Notes: generated from the sequence alone by a model not told the origin. 64,000 nt of DNA from Galeruca laticollis (GCA_963921935.1 OY998175.1:178471262-178535261), one strand, 5' to 3'; positions 42,951 to 53,024 are shown, counted from the first letter of the stretch. A program made the numbers and translations.

Positions 42951-43334
42951 GTCTGTAGGTAAATAGCAGTAAGTAGAACCCAAAATCCGTACTACAATAT
43001 ATATTAATTACAAGTTGAAGAGGCAACTAGTTTCGGCTCACTGAGCCATCATCATGCCTGAAAAGGGTATTAGGATAGACAAAGTTCAGAAATTATAAAA
43101 ATATATTGAATTACTTTAAACTTAAAATATGATTCAATGAAAGTTTTATAAAATGAAAGCTGTCACATGTCCATATCATCAAGTAGACTCCAAGATGTGT
43201 CGGTAGATCTAAGAGTATATGGGAAATATTCTGTAGGAAAACTTATTGCTAGGAAAATTTACCTAATTATGTAAATATCGACTTAAACTTAAAATTGGTT
43301 ACTGTTAAAGAAATAATTAAAAAATAATAGTTAT
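42951..43334. other. No gene; hammerhead-like motif at 43021-43060
   Basis: Unassigned AT-rich sequence except for the self-complementary motif described separately. It may be a Penelope-like terminal relic. Confidence 0.4.
43021..43060 (-). ncRNA. Hammerhead-ribozyme-like motif (degenerate)
   Basis: On the minus strand AGGCA / TGATGAT / GGCTC-AGT-GAGCC / GAAAC / TAGT / TGCCT forms a closing stem, a perfect 5-bp inner stem and the TGATGA...GAAA core of a hammerhead. The core's leading C is replaced by A, so activity is doubtful. Minimal hammerheads are known from Penelope-like elements. Confidence 0.4.
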
Positions 43335-43452
43335 TTATGCACCAAGGGAGTATAGTCCAATTTTAATCCCGAAACTAAAGCTTATGTACGAGCGAACGAG
43401 GGCAATATTTAGCTGAGGGATTAATAACCTTTACTCCCAAGATGCATACATT
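43335..43452. repeat. Palindromic repeat upstream of Crypton 2
   Basis: TGCACCAAGGGAGTATAG at the left is answered by CTTTACTCCCAAGATGCA at the right, with TTAATCCC / GGGATTAAT inside and ACGAGCGAACGAGGG at the centre. The left edge resembles 46256-46295. Confidence 0.75.
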
Positions 43453-44508
43453 ATTTTTTCCACGGCCATTTGTTTCTATTTTCAGAATAATTTAATAGTA
43501 CAAAAATTTGAACAGCAAACTGACACGAAGCTGAAACTTAACTTAAGGTTGCATCGTCCGACTACAGTTTAAACATTTAAAGAAACGAAAAATAAATTAC
43601 GCTAAACTTTACTCTCAGGAAGTATACATTATTTCCCAGCAATCTAAAGAAGGTTTATATTCAAAGTTTTCTCTGATATGTTTAATTAATTGTAATATTT
43701 ATATTTCTAAAATTATTTATATTGATATACGAACTTATTCCTTTTGGTAGAGTATTCGTAATATCGATTTTGACATTTAAATAATTTTCAAATAAAAGAA
43801 AAGTGAACTACACAACAAAAACCGTACATTATATTTAGGTAGATGAGTTAGATATTTCTGTCAAAATCAGAAGACTCAAAGCCACGAAAAGCTTGCGTTT
43901 TTAGAGCTTTCCTTACAGAAATACCTTATCTAAAGGATATGCCTACCTATATTTCATACTAATTAATGAAAATAATAGCCAAGCCGGTCAAATTGATAAA
44001 ATAATATGCACAAATATCGATGCCAGTGTACTTTATTCCCTAGGTAATAAAGTACTTTTTCCTACGATCACTACCCAAAGTAGACTTTTGCACACTCAAA
44101 TCTAACCGCAAAGTTGATGTTTTCCGTGATCTGTCATAATTTGACATTATTTCCGATCTAGAGCGTACTTTTCCGCTCGCCTGTTTTCATTTACAATAAA
44201 CTAAAGAAAGGTAGTAAATAATAGATAAATTAAAACAAAATGTAGGGCAGTCCGAATATTTTAGTTGAAATATTAATATTTGAAGATATTTCGAACGAAA
44301 TTAAATCTTATTTTAAAAAATTTACCTAGAAAGAATATATCACTCAGAAGGTAGGTAATGCATTATACACCTAGATGCAACAGTGATTGCATATTTAAGT
44401 ACCTACCTACTATTTTGTGAAAATATTAGACTAAGAAATTAATGAAACGTCATTATTTCATTTTTAGTTTATAAAAAAGTTGTCTGTTTATAAATAGCTA
44501 TTTGAAAA
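43453..44508. other. No gene; short perfect palindrome at 44028-44055
   Basis: AT-rich sequence leading to Crypton 2. GTACTTTATT and AATAAAGTAC around an 8-bp centre form a perfect hairpin. Nothing else is recognised. Confidence 0.5.
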
Positions 44509-45647
44509 ATGGATAGTGACAGTGAATTTTCAAGCACACCTCCAGAAATAGCAGATTTTGCTAAAAATATTACTCTTAATCTTCTGCCAACTAAATCCAG
44601 AGGTAAATACGAAAAACAATACAATATTTTCATGGATTGGTGCCGCTCAAAGAAAATTAAAAAATATTTGGAGAATGTATTGCTGACTTATTTTGGCGAA
44701 AAATCCAAAACTCTAAAATCTTCAACTTTGTGGTCACAATATTCGATGCTTCGAAGCACTTTGCAAGTAAAAAATGATATTAACATCAGTAAATACACTA
44801 AACTGATTGAATTTTTGAAGTTAGAAGCAGTGGGTTACAAAGCAAAGAAGTCACAAACATTCTCAAAGGAACAAGTGGAGAGCTTTATTAGATTTGCACT
44901 TGACGATGAACATTTGCTGAGAAAGGTACAAACGTTTTACTATTTATTTTATTCTGATACAGAATTTCTCAGAATATTGTTTTTAGGTGATCTTAATCAT
45001 GGGTATCGCTGGTGCATGCCGTAGGGATGAATTAATCAAAATTGAATTAAAGGATATAGACGATAGAGAATCCTTTCTAGTGGTCCGAATCCCCGATTCG
45101 TTTTCGAAGTCGTACATTCGCAATAATTAATAGTGCCGAAGAAAATGCGATCGACTATATGTTCTATTATAGAAAATATCTTAATTTAAGACAGCGCTTA
45201 TTTTTACGATACTCCAAAGGTTAATGCTTCAATCAGGTGATTAGTATGAATACTGTGGGCAAAGTACCAAGCGAAATAGCCAGTTTCTTAAAATTGCCTG
45301 ATAAAAGTTTATTTACTGGTCATTGCTTTCGACGAACGTCGGCGACATTATTAGTAAATGGTAGAGGCGACTTAATTCAGCTTAAAAAACATGGTGGGTG
45401 GAAGAGGAGTAATGTGGCTAAAGGATATATCGCCGAATCAATTAGCAATAAAATAGATACCTTCCCAAAAATTTCTGGGAACGCAGCAGTAGCAACTAGC
45501 GAAGAACTTTCGATTCCTTCTATATCTGATATTGCAGAAAAAGATTCAGAAGATATTACGCTACCTCCTACTTCTTCAGGTCCTGGGATGAATATTAAAA
45601 ATTGCCAAAACTGTACATTCAACTTTAATATTGTAGGCAATAAATAA
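44509..45647 (+). pseudogene. Crypton-like tyrosine recombinase, copy 2
   Basis: The start MDSDSEFSSTPPEIADFAKN leads into a SAM-like DNA-binding region (PTKSRGKYEKQYNIFMDWCR, STLWSQYSMLRSTLQVK). A 61-bp GT-AG intron (44926-44986) joins LLRK to VILIMGIAGACRRDELIKIE, supplying the first catalytic Arg. A frame break and stops lie at 45125-45230. The second open part holds KVPSEIASFLKLPDKSLFTG and HCFRRTSATLLVNGRGDL (H-x-x-R), then KKHGGWKRSNVAKGYIAES with the second His and probable Tyr nucleophile. The C-terminus NCQNCTFNFNI resembles other insect Crypton proteins. All active-site residues are present. Confidence 0.85.
44926..44986 (+). other. Intron in Crypton 2
   Basis: GTACAA...TTTTTAG, 61 bp. 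Removing it restores the continuous coding match to copy 1, which lacks an intron here and instead has one at 22185-22244. Confidence 0.75.
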
Positions 45648-46255
45648 AAATAATAAGTAATTGTTACATGTTTTCAACATCACATTCTAATAAAGTGTAC
45701 TTTTCATGTTTTTTTTAATTATTGGTCTAAAAGTAATGTGATCGTAGAAAAATTCTTGTGTGCAATTCGAGCAGAAAATGCGTTGCCGCTTTCGGCAGAT
45801 TGCAACTCTCTGCCTCAAGCGGCAAAGTATCACTTTCCGCTCTTAATACACAAATAGCTATTTCTACTTCCGTTACTAAAACCGTATTTAAAACAGGGGT
45901 TTCACAGGCGCAAAATGACTCTTTAAACACTAGTTTATCTTTTGTTTTCTAAACGTCATGTTTCGTGATAATTTTGTTGTTCTCTGTCATTTGATTTATC
46001 AGTCCGCCGTCAGTCATCGTCCGGCATGATATGAATATAATTAAAATACCTAAAATATTTCCATTCCTGCAGGCGAAAAAAAGGTATGGTAAGCACCTAG
46101 TGTTAAAAACGTCTTTAGTCACTCGTTTCACAAGACACTCGTTCCGCTTCGCTTCACTCGTCACTAAAGTAACTTTTTTGCGACTTGGTACTTAATATAC
46201 TATTATCTCCTCTGTGTAATAATTTGTCACATTATGCGTCGAAAATTAGTATATT
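45648..46255. repeat. Crypton 2 downstream region with hairpins
   Basis: TTGCCGCTT (45783) and AAGCGGCAA (45817) form a perfect 9-bp stem. At 46095-46165 CTTTAGTCACTCGT and ACTCGTCACTAAAG form an imperfect palindrome with CGTTCCGCTTCGCTTC at its centre. No gene is seen. Confidence 0.6.
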
Positions 46256-46370
46256 ATACACCAAGGGACGTAAGTAACCCATTTTATCCCGCGGGTGGTG
46301 TTTGAGGAAAGCAATCCACCTAATGGATTAGTGTCACTTTAGTCGAGAGGTGTATACGCTATTTTTTGCA
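46256..46370. repeat. Foldback-like repeat downstream of Crypton 2
   Basis: ACACCAAGGGACGTAAGTA, then CCCATTTTATCCCG, parallels 43337-43375 (CACCAAGGGAGTATAG, then CCAATTTTAATCCCG) in the same orientation. The two would bracket Crypton 2 as direct repeats about 2.9 kb apart. Confidence 0.5.
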
Positions 46371-46428
46371 ATATCCGATAATTCTACATAATAAAAATAA
46401 ATACTACTTAGGATAGACTTTTTTAAAA

Positions 46429-46560
46429 AACTTGGCTGGGCATCGAGGATGGACTTCTAAGATGCTTGGCTAGGCATCGAGGAGCACTTTTGTGAAACTT
46501 GGCTGGGCATCGAGGACGGACTTCTAAAATGCTTGGCTAGGTATCGAGGATGTACGTTTC
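46429..46560. repeat. 34-bp minisatellite, four units
   Basis: CTTGGCT.GGCATCGAGGA recurs at 46431, 46465, 46498 and 46532 (spacings 34, 33, 34). Alternate units are more alike, so a 67-bp dimer is the higher-order unit. Confidence 0.9.
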
Positions 46561-48168
46561 TATTTGTACTTTAAATCCCATGGGATTTTAACTGTCACTT
46601 TATATCCCTTGGGTCTAAAAGTGACACTTTAGTTTCTAACATGTGACCACTTTAGTCTCGGAATTGTGATAAATTCATTTTATTCCCGGTCGGAGAAAAA
46701 TAGAATTAAATTAATGTGCAATTTAAAGAAAATATGGACATCGTACTCAGACAGAATCTGTTAAGTTTAGTGCTTACGGAGTTGTAATGGGAAAATGTAA
46801 GCAATGGAGAATACCCAATGCGACCTAAAGGAAACCCGATATGAGTAAAAGATGGGGTAGTATATTTCCCACATACGGGTGAAGGCGGAATCTAAAAATG
46901 ACTGTGAAAAATTGAATAGAATTATTTATAATGGCCAACGCCATGATGAAACTGAGGTGAATGGAGAACATTATTGTACGGTGTGTTTAGAAAGTAAGGT
47001 AAAGTCCATAAACCGACACTTAAACAATTAATAATTTTAGAATATCGGAACACCACCCCAAAATTACTAAAATTACTATTTTTAATGTTATGATATTACC
47101 TATATTGTATATACCACTATTGTGGCGAAAGATGAGAAGACCGAAGATTGTCCGATCAGCATTTATATTGTAATTAAATTAAATTCATTGTAATTGTAAC
47201 TTCACGTCTCGTTTACTTCTCATTTTAATATTCAACATTCATACATTTGTTCAGCTTTCCGTAATATTGTATTTTTATTCAACGAAGTTTATATAATAGT
47301 TTTTAAAAACCAGATCTTTGAAAGAAAATGTATAATTCATGACACAGAAATTACGATTCAGAAAAAGGCGGTAATGAATTAAAATTCCATTTAAATAACA
47401 TTCAATCGAATCAAAGAAGTAAATACTTGGTTGAAATAAAAATGTAACTAACGCCCTACATGATGGTGGCAGTGTAAAACAAAAGTGAGACAACCAATGG
47501 GAAAACACAGAATATTAGTCGCCCGAGGCTTACCAATCAGGTAGCATGATCCACACCTGTCTAGATAAAAGACTACTTCAGTGATAAATGTTTTATTTCC
47601 AACTGACTTGTGCTTATGGGCAGAGACGGATTACAGTGCAATTCGAGAAATGATCAATCCGTTTATATCTACTTCATATGAATATATTCGATGGATGAAA
47701 TTCATAAGTTCTCTGAAGAAATTGAAGCCACCATTATTTTACAGTAGCGTCATAATTTAACTGAATGCAAATTGCTTAATCTGATTAACATCCTATACAT
47801 GGAATTTTAATATTTAGCTAGATTTACTGCTAAATGTAGGTTTACTGACATATTGTATCTTCAATATTATTAATTTTGCTAAATTCTAATATGCCAGAGG
47901 CGAGGTACCAGAGTTCCGGAAACTTTTATTGTACCACTTTCTTAACACCCTATATTTCGAGATAATAACTTCCTATATGGGATTTAGTCACAATCCATTT
48001 CAAATATTTTTCACTTTTTATTGCAATGAGACACTTTTAGACTTCTAAGCACGAGTCGACCAAAAATGGAAGTCTTTTATTCTGGTTTTTGGTGTCCGTT
48101 CGTCCGTCAAACAGGTGCTGATTCCCAAGAGTAGCTATATCGCAATACGTAACAATAAATCAATATAT
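46561..48168. other. No gene recognised
   Basis: AT-rich. Contains small palindromes such as AAATCCCATGGGATTT (46571) and a diverged copy of the repeat at 10830-10915 (48030-48105). No coding sequence supported. Confidence 0.5.
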
Positions 48169-48633
48169 TGTTACGAAATTGCACACTGGTGTAGTCCCTA
48201 AATCCAACTCTGTTTAATACTGTATATAAAATTTTGGCGGGGCCGCACCGATTTCTGGAAAGGACATTTTTCGATATACTTTTGTTTTCTTTTTGTTTTT
48301 TTGCGATTGTTTTTATAGAGATTTCCAAGAAGGTCGATTGTTTGTTGGGAGCCGCAATCGAGGAGTTTCCGGAAGTCAAAGGTACTAGAAAAACGTTTAA
48401 TATATGAGACTACCCACGAGCGGCGAGTCAGTTTACAATTTAATCTCGAAGTGAATACACGTGAACATAAATATATATATAGTAGTGAAGTATTAATATA
48501 AATTAGGTGTAAATTAATATACAGTGTATTTAATATATATTAGTGAATAGTTAAGTGTATAAATAAATTACGTATGTAGATATACGTCGTGTATAAATTT
48601 ATCCCACCCAATGTGTATAAGAAAAACATTACA
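48169..48633 (+). repeat. 5' LTR of Gypsy element 2
   Basis: 465 bp, TGTTACGAAATTGC to AAAAACATTACA. It shares GTGTAGTCCCT.AATCC.ACTCTGT, GGCGGG.C..CACCGA and repeated ATTAGTGAATAGTTAAGT with the 3' LTR. Confidence 0.93.
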
Positions 48634-48656
48634 TTGGTGTCAGGTGTGGGGTAATA
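48634..48656 (+). promoter_or_regulatory. Primer-binding site
   Basis: TTGGTGTCAGGTGTGGGGTA starts directly after the 5' LTR. TGGTGTCAG-type primer sites are common in insect Gypsy elements; I do not assign the tRNA. Confidence 0.65.
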
Positions 48657-48677
48657 TAAATAAATAGTTACGTAAAA

Positions 48678-50140
48678 ATGGCTAAGAGATTAAGTCATCT
48701 GAAAGTAACAGAACTAGAGGCAGAATTGAAAAATCGTGAGTTGGAAACGTCCGTAAAGAAGAGTGAATTAGTAATAAGACTCAAAATGTCACTGGAAAGT
48801 GACGGCTTGGATCCAGAGAGACTTCTATTCAGGCTTCCACCTTAATCTCGTCAATTTCTGGTAATATGGACGAGGAGACTTCTACTATGAAGAATGATCT
48901 TTCTGTCGATATCTTACCATTAAAAATGAAATTTCTGCTGACGTCGAAAATAAATTTCGACGCTAAAAGTAGATATCGAGAATAACGTTTTCACGATGAC
49001 GAGAAAATCGAGAATAAGATAACAACGAGGGATCAGAAAATAGAGAATAAGATGACAACGATGGATGATAAAATTGAGAATAAGATGACAACGATGGACG
49101 AGAAAATCAAGGAGTTAGAAAGAAAGATATCAGATTTAAGCACTCAGGACACGCCAGCGGAAGAAAAGAAGATCGAAGAAATAAAACCCTGCAAGCCGGA
49201 AACACACCCTAAGATAGAAGATATTCGCAGTTTCACCCGAGTCAAGGCCCCAACGTTCGACGGCAAAACGTCGTGGACCAATTATGTAAAACATTTTGAA
49301 GCAGCCGCTAGAGTGAATAGTTCGTCCGATAGGGAGAATGCACTGAACTTAACCATCTCGCTTCGGGGAGATGCCTTAGATGTACTTCAGACGATATCAC
49401 TTGAAAAAACGGATGACTCCGAGCAGCTGATGAAGAAGGTGGATATGCGATATGATCACGAACATCTAAAGCATTTGTACCAATCCCAACTGAAGAACCG
49501 AAAGCGGAAACGTGACGAAACTCTTCAAGAGTATGAGCTGGATATTACCCGACTAGTTCGATTTGCTTATCCATCAGCACCAGAGAACATAATGGAATGA
49601 TTGGGCATCCAGGCCTTTATAGACGGCTTATGTGACCACGATATGGACAAGATTCCTCGATTAGCCCATCCTAAAACCATGGTAGATATATAGACCGCTG
49701 CTCTTGAATATGAAGCAGCCACGATAGCTTCGGGATACAACAAAGGTAGGACCATGCAGGAAGTAGGTGACGATGATAGACTTGACAAGATCGTCAGCTT
49801 TTTCAAATGTATGGTAGATAAGAAGCCGAAGAAGGTCAGGTGCTGTGATTGTGGCCAGCTAGAGCATGTACGCAGTTTGTGTAAGCGCCCTACGACTCCT
49901 GCAAACCAAGAACCTCTTAAATATGATGCAGCCCCGAAGCATTCGGGATATAACAAAGTTAGGACTATCCAAGAAGAAGGTATCGATGACAGGCTTGACC
50001 AGATCGTCAACTTGGTAAAGAGTATGATAGCCAAGAGGCCGAAAAAGATCAGATGCCGGAAGTATGGCGAGCTATTGCATGTACGCAGTTCGTCTAGGCG
50101 CCCCAGGACTTCTGCAGCCCATGAATTCCATTCACAGTGA
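48678..50140 (+). pseudogene. Gag with N-terminal SAP domain, coiled-coil repeats, capsid and duplicated zinc knuckle
   Basis: ATG 48678 opens AKRLSHLKVTELEAELKNRE, a SAP-type DNA-binding helix pair, ending at TAA 48843. A later frame has 11-residue repeats (KIENKMTTMDD) forming a coiled coil at 49009-49110. The capsid core follows (VKAPTFDGKTSWTNYVKHFE, ALNLTISLRGDALDVLQTI, LYQSQLKNRKRKRDETLQEY). A roughly 210-bp segment is tandemly duplicated (49702-49911, 49912-50121). The first unit has an intact knuckle CCDCGQLEHVRSLC, whereas the second has CRKYGELLHVRSSS with two ligands lost. Several stops separate the parts. Confidence 0.85.
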
Positions 50141-50149
50141 AAACTAGAC

Positions 50150-51700
50150 AGGGGCGAACATCGAGCTGGTATGAATCACCGAAATGCCGACTCTCTACCT
50201 AGACAGACTATTCGCACTGCAACAAGGCGGAATTTAAGGAAATAGCAGTTTCAACAATTACGATAGCCAAGGAAGAATGATCCTTACCTAAATATGATTC
50301 GGCAATGGAAGGAAGAAAATTGGCGACCCACCTGGCAAGAAGTGTCAAGATTTTCACCGACTCTCAAGGCATATTGTGCCAGTGAGACTCTCTTGTCCTG
50401 GAAAAAGGGCTGTTGAAAAGAGTCCTTGAAAACGATTACTGTTCCGAGATGAGAAGACAGCAAGTTATCCGAGAACGAGAGTAGCTGAGGTACTGAGAAA
50501 GTTACACGACAGTCTATCGGGAGGTCATCTGGGAGAGAACAAACCCCTTCAGCGAGTCCGTGAAAGGTTTTATTGGATGAACAGCTCCGAGGATGTGAAG
50601 GACTGGTGTAAGAAATGTACTACCTGTGATACGAGTAATGGACCACATCGAAAGAGAAAGGCATCCTTGAAACAAGTTATTTGATTTTTTGTTGTTTTAA
50701 TTTTATAAAAAAATCAAAATAATCAATATTATTAAATAATAAAAAAATTAAAATAAAAATAGGGTATCTAATCCAAGTTTATTAATTAAATTTAAAATTT
50801 CATTTTAGAATTAAAATTTTTATAATGTTGGAAGCCCTTTCTACAGAATTGCTTTAGATAGCGCTGGACCATTTCCGACGACAGAAAATGGTGGTAAATA
50901 TATCCTGCTTGTAATGGATTATTTCACAAAGTGGGTGGAAATTTACGCGATCCCGAATCAAGAGGCCTAAACTGTCACGGATGTACTGGTGAAAGAATTT
51001 ATCAGCCGATATGGAGTGCCCTTGGAAGTCCAGTGCAATCAAGGAAGAAATTTCGAGAGCCAGGTAGTCCAGGAAATTTGTGACAAGCTGGGAATGAAGA
51101 ATACTAGAACAACAGCGTTGGATTCACAGTTAGATGGAATGGTCGAAAGAATGAACAGGACCATTGGAAAATAATACCGGTCCAAAATAGTTTCCAGCCA
51201 CCAGAGAGATTGGGACTTATGGCTTACCGATCTGCCGTCAATAAGTCCACTGGTTAAACACCTGGGAAAATCCTGTTTGGACGTGAAATGAGGCTTTCTT
51301 GTAACCTGGAATTTAGCTGTCGGTCTGGCGAAGATCTAACAGGAGATGATTACGCGATCCAAATGATAAGAAAGATGGACGATGTTCACGAATTGGTTCG
51401 AACGAATCTTCAAGTTGCCAGCGATAGAATGAAAAAACGGTACGATACGCAGGCCACAGAAGACAGTTTCAAAGAAGGGGACAAAGTATAGTTATACAAC
51501 CCCACAAGGAGAGAAGGATTTTTTCCAAAATTACAGAAATCATGTGAAGGTCCGTACTTAATCAAGAAGAGGATCAACAACGTCGTCTATCACATAAGCA
51601 AGATTCCCAATGCAAAAAACGAGAGTGGTCCACCAAGTCCACCCAGTTTTTCAGCTGTTTTTCTGGGAATACCCAAGTCGAAAAGTCGTAAGAGTCAAAC
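50150..51700 (+). pseudogene. Gypsy RNase H end + integrase, interrupted by NUMT
   Basis: Coding text jumps from the Gag knuckle to NHRNADSLPRQ, the RNase H/pol boundary, so protease, RT and RNase H are gone. The integrase zinc region follows (LSGGHLGENK, CKKCTTCDTS). After the mitochondrial insert the core resumes: Asp in IALDSAGPFPTTENGGKY, Asn instead of Asp in LEVQCNQGRNFESQ, Glu in DGMVERMNRTIGK. The C-terminal region (DRMKKRYDTQATEDSFKEGD) is present with stops. Loss of the second catalytic Asp makes it inactive. Confidence 0.87.
50676..50820 (-). other. rrnS: Nuclear mitochondrial insertion (12S rRNA fragment)
   Basis: The minus strand contains AAACTTGGATTAGATACCCT, the strongly conserved insect mitochondrial 12S landmark, embedded in extremely AT-rich sequence like insect mtDNA. 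It interrupts the integrase codons cleanly: text before (GCATCCTTGAAACAA) and after (TATAATGTTGGAAGCCC) would otherwise be contiguous. About 145 bp. Confidence 0.8.
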
Positions 51701-52057
51701 TTTTATATTAGGTACAAAGTTATTATATCAAGAGACAAGATACGGATAATACTAAACAGCAAGGAGCCGTGGGTACTCACCGGAGAGAAGAGATGTGCAG
51801 AAAATCGCCAGACCACCGGCTTTATATATTGTATATACTATTTTCTAAGCCTTTGTTATTAGGGAGCGAAAAACTCAATAAAGACCTTTTTAATCCAAAT
51901 TCAGTCCACTAAAATCGACTAACGCCATTCGAAGGAGGACAAAGAGGAAAGAGTAAACCATATATAACAAGAGCCTAACCCAGCCTTCGAAGAATTTATG
52001 GGCGTATATGGAGGTACCGGGAAAGCTAGATACGGAATCACTACAGAACAAAGACAA

Positions 52058-52485
52058 AATTTGTTCACGCTCCTTGAAGAGTATTCACTGGTTCACAACA
52101 TATCCGTTAGTAACAAACAAGCATGAGGGTTGGCAACCCCCTTTCGAAAGAAGTTTGGGCATTTAGAAAAGTCTGAATATCAGATTCAAGACCCTGGCAA
52201 GACACAGAGTCTCAAACACCATTCGCGGTACGTCTTCTACCTGGTAACTGGAAACGAATTTCCAGATCGATCCACCTATCGGAATGTGTGGGAAGCGTTA
52301 CGAAGACTTCGAGATCATGTGCTGGAATCCCACGCGGAGAAACTAGCAATGGCCAGGATAGAGAACAACCAGTTAAATTGGCGAGTCATCAGGAACATGA
52401 TAGAGGTAATCTTTCAAGATACCGGTGTCCAGATAATAATTTGCAGTTATACCTACTGTTATCGGTACCCGATGAAGACAGTGCC
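52058..52485 (+). pseudogene. Macro domain (OARD1/TARG1-like) encoded by Gypsy element 2
   Basis: The frame reads NLFTLLEEYSLVHNISVSN, a stop at 52124-52126, then GLATPFRKKFGHLEKSEYQI, KTQSLKHHSRYVFYLVTG, STYRNVWEALRRLRDHVLES, AEKLAMARIENNQLNWRVIR, NMIEVIFQDTGVQI. This follows the strand/helix order of OARD1/TARG1-type macro domains: SLxH near the start, GxAxxFKxxFG, RYxYYLxTK, PTYxxxxxAL, LxMPRIG...LxW and VFxxTDIxI. The GCG loop before LxW is shortened, and the Lys and Asp important for de-ADP-ribosylation in OARD1 do not appear conserved. It lies between integrase and the 3' LTR. ADP-ribose binding is inference. Confidence 0.75.
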
Positions 52486-52581
52486 CTGTTATTTCTACAC
52501 GACCGGAATCTATAGAAATGGGTCCAGTTGCCGATTCTAACATCCAATCCTGTCTACACAGAAGTCCCAGGAGGAACATCC

Positions 52582-52598
52582 TTTTAAGGAGGGGGTAA
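52582..52598 (+). promoter_or_regulatory. Polypurine tract
   Basis: AAGGAGGGGGTAA ends directly at the TG of the 3' LTR. Confidence 0.8.
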
Positions 52599-53024
52599 TG
52601 CTTCGAAATCGCTCACTGGTGTAGTCCCTGAATCCGACTCTGTCTAATTCTATATATAAAAGTTGAAATTTTGGCGGGACCTCACCGACTTCTGAGAAGG
52701 ACAATTTATCGTTTTTTTATTGAGATTTTCAAGAAGGTCCATTGTTTGTCAGGAGCAGCAATCGAGAAGTTTCCGGAAGTCGAAGGTACTAGAAAAACGT
52801 TTAATATATAAGAGACTACCCACGAGCGACGAGTCAGTTTACAATTTAATCTCGTAGTGAATAGACTTGAACATAGATATAAACAGTACTGAAGTATTTA
52901 TATAAATTACGTGTAAGCGAATATACAGTGTATTTAATATAAATTAGTGAATAGTTAAGTTTATAAATAAATTACGTAAGTAGATATATATGAATCCCAC
53001 CCGTTGTATAAGAAAAACATTACA
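52599..53024 (+). repeat. 3' LTR of Gypsy element 2
   Basis: 426 bp, TGCTTCGAAATCGC to AAAAACATTACA; shorter than the 5' LTR through small deletions in the middle. Confidence 0.92.

Larger units (their letters stand above)
48169..53024 (+). mobile_element. Gypsy LTR retrotransposon 2 with SAP-Gag, NUMT and macro-domain ORF
   Basis: LTRs at 48169-48633 and 52599-53024, a primer site and a polypurine tract give a complete outline. Inside are Gag (with SAP domain and zinc knuckles), an integrase and an additional macro-domain ORF. Protease, RT and RNase H are deleted. A 145-bp mitochondrial fragment interrupts the integrase. The two flanks show no matching target duplication. Confidence 0.93.

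Noticed and set aside
45783..45825. Perfect 9-bp hairpin as a transcription terminator
   Set aside because: Bacterial-type terminators are not expected in this eukaryotic context, and no U-tract follows.
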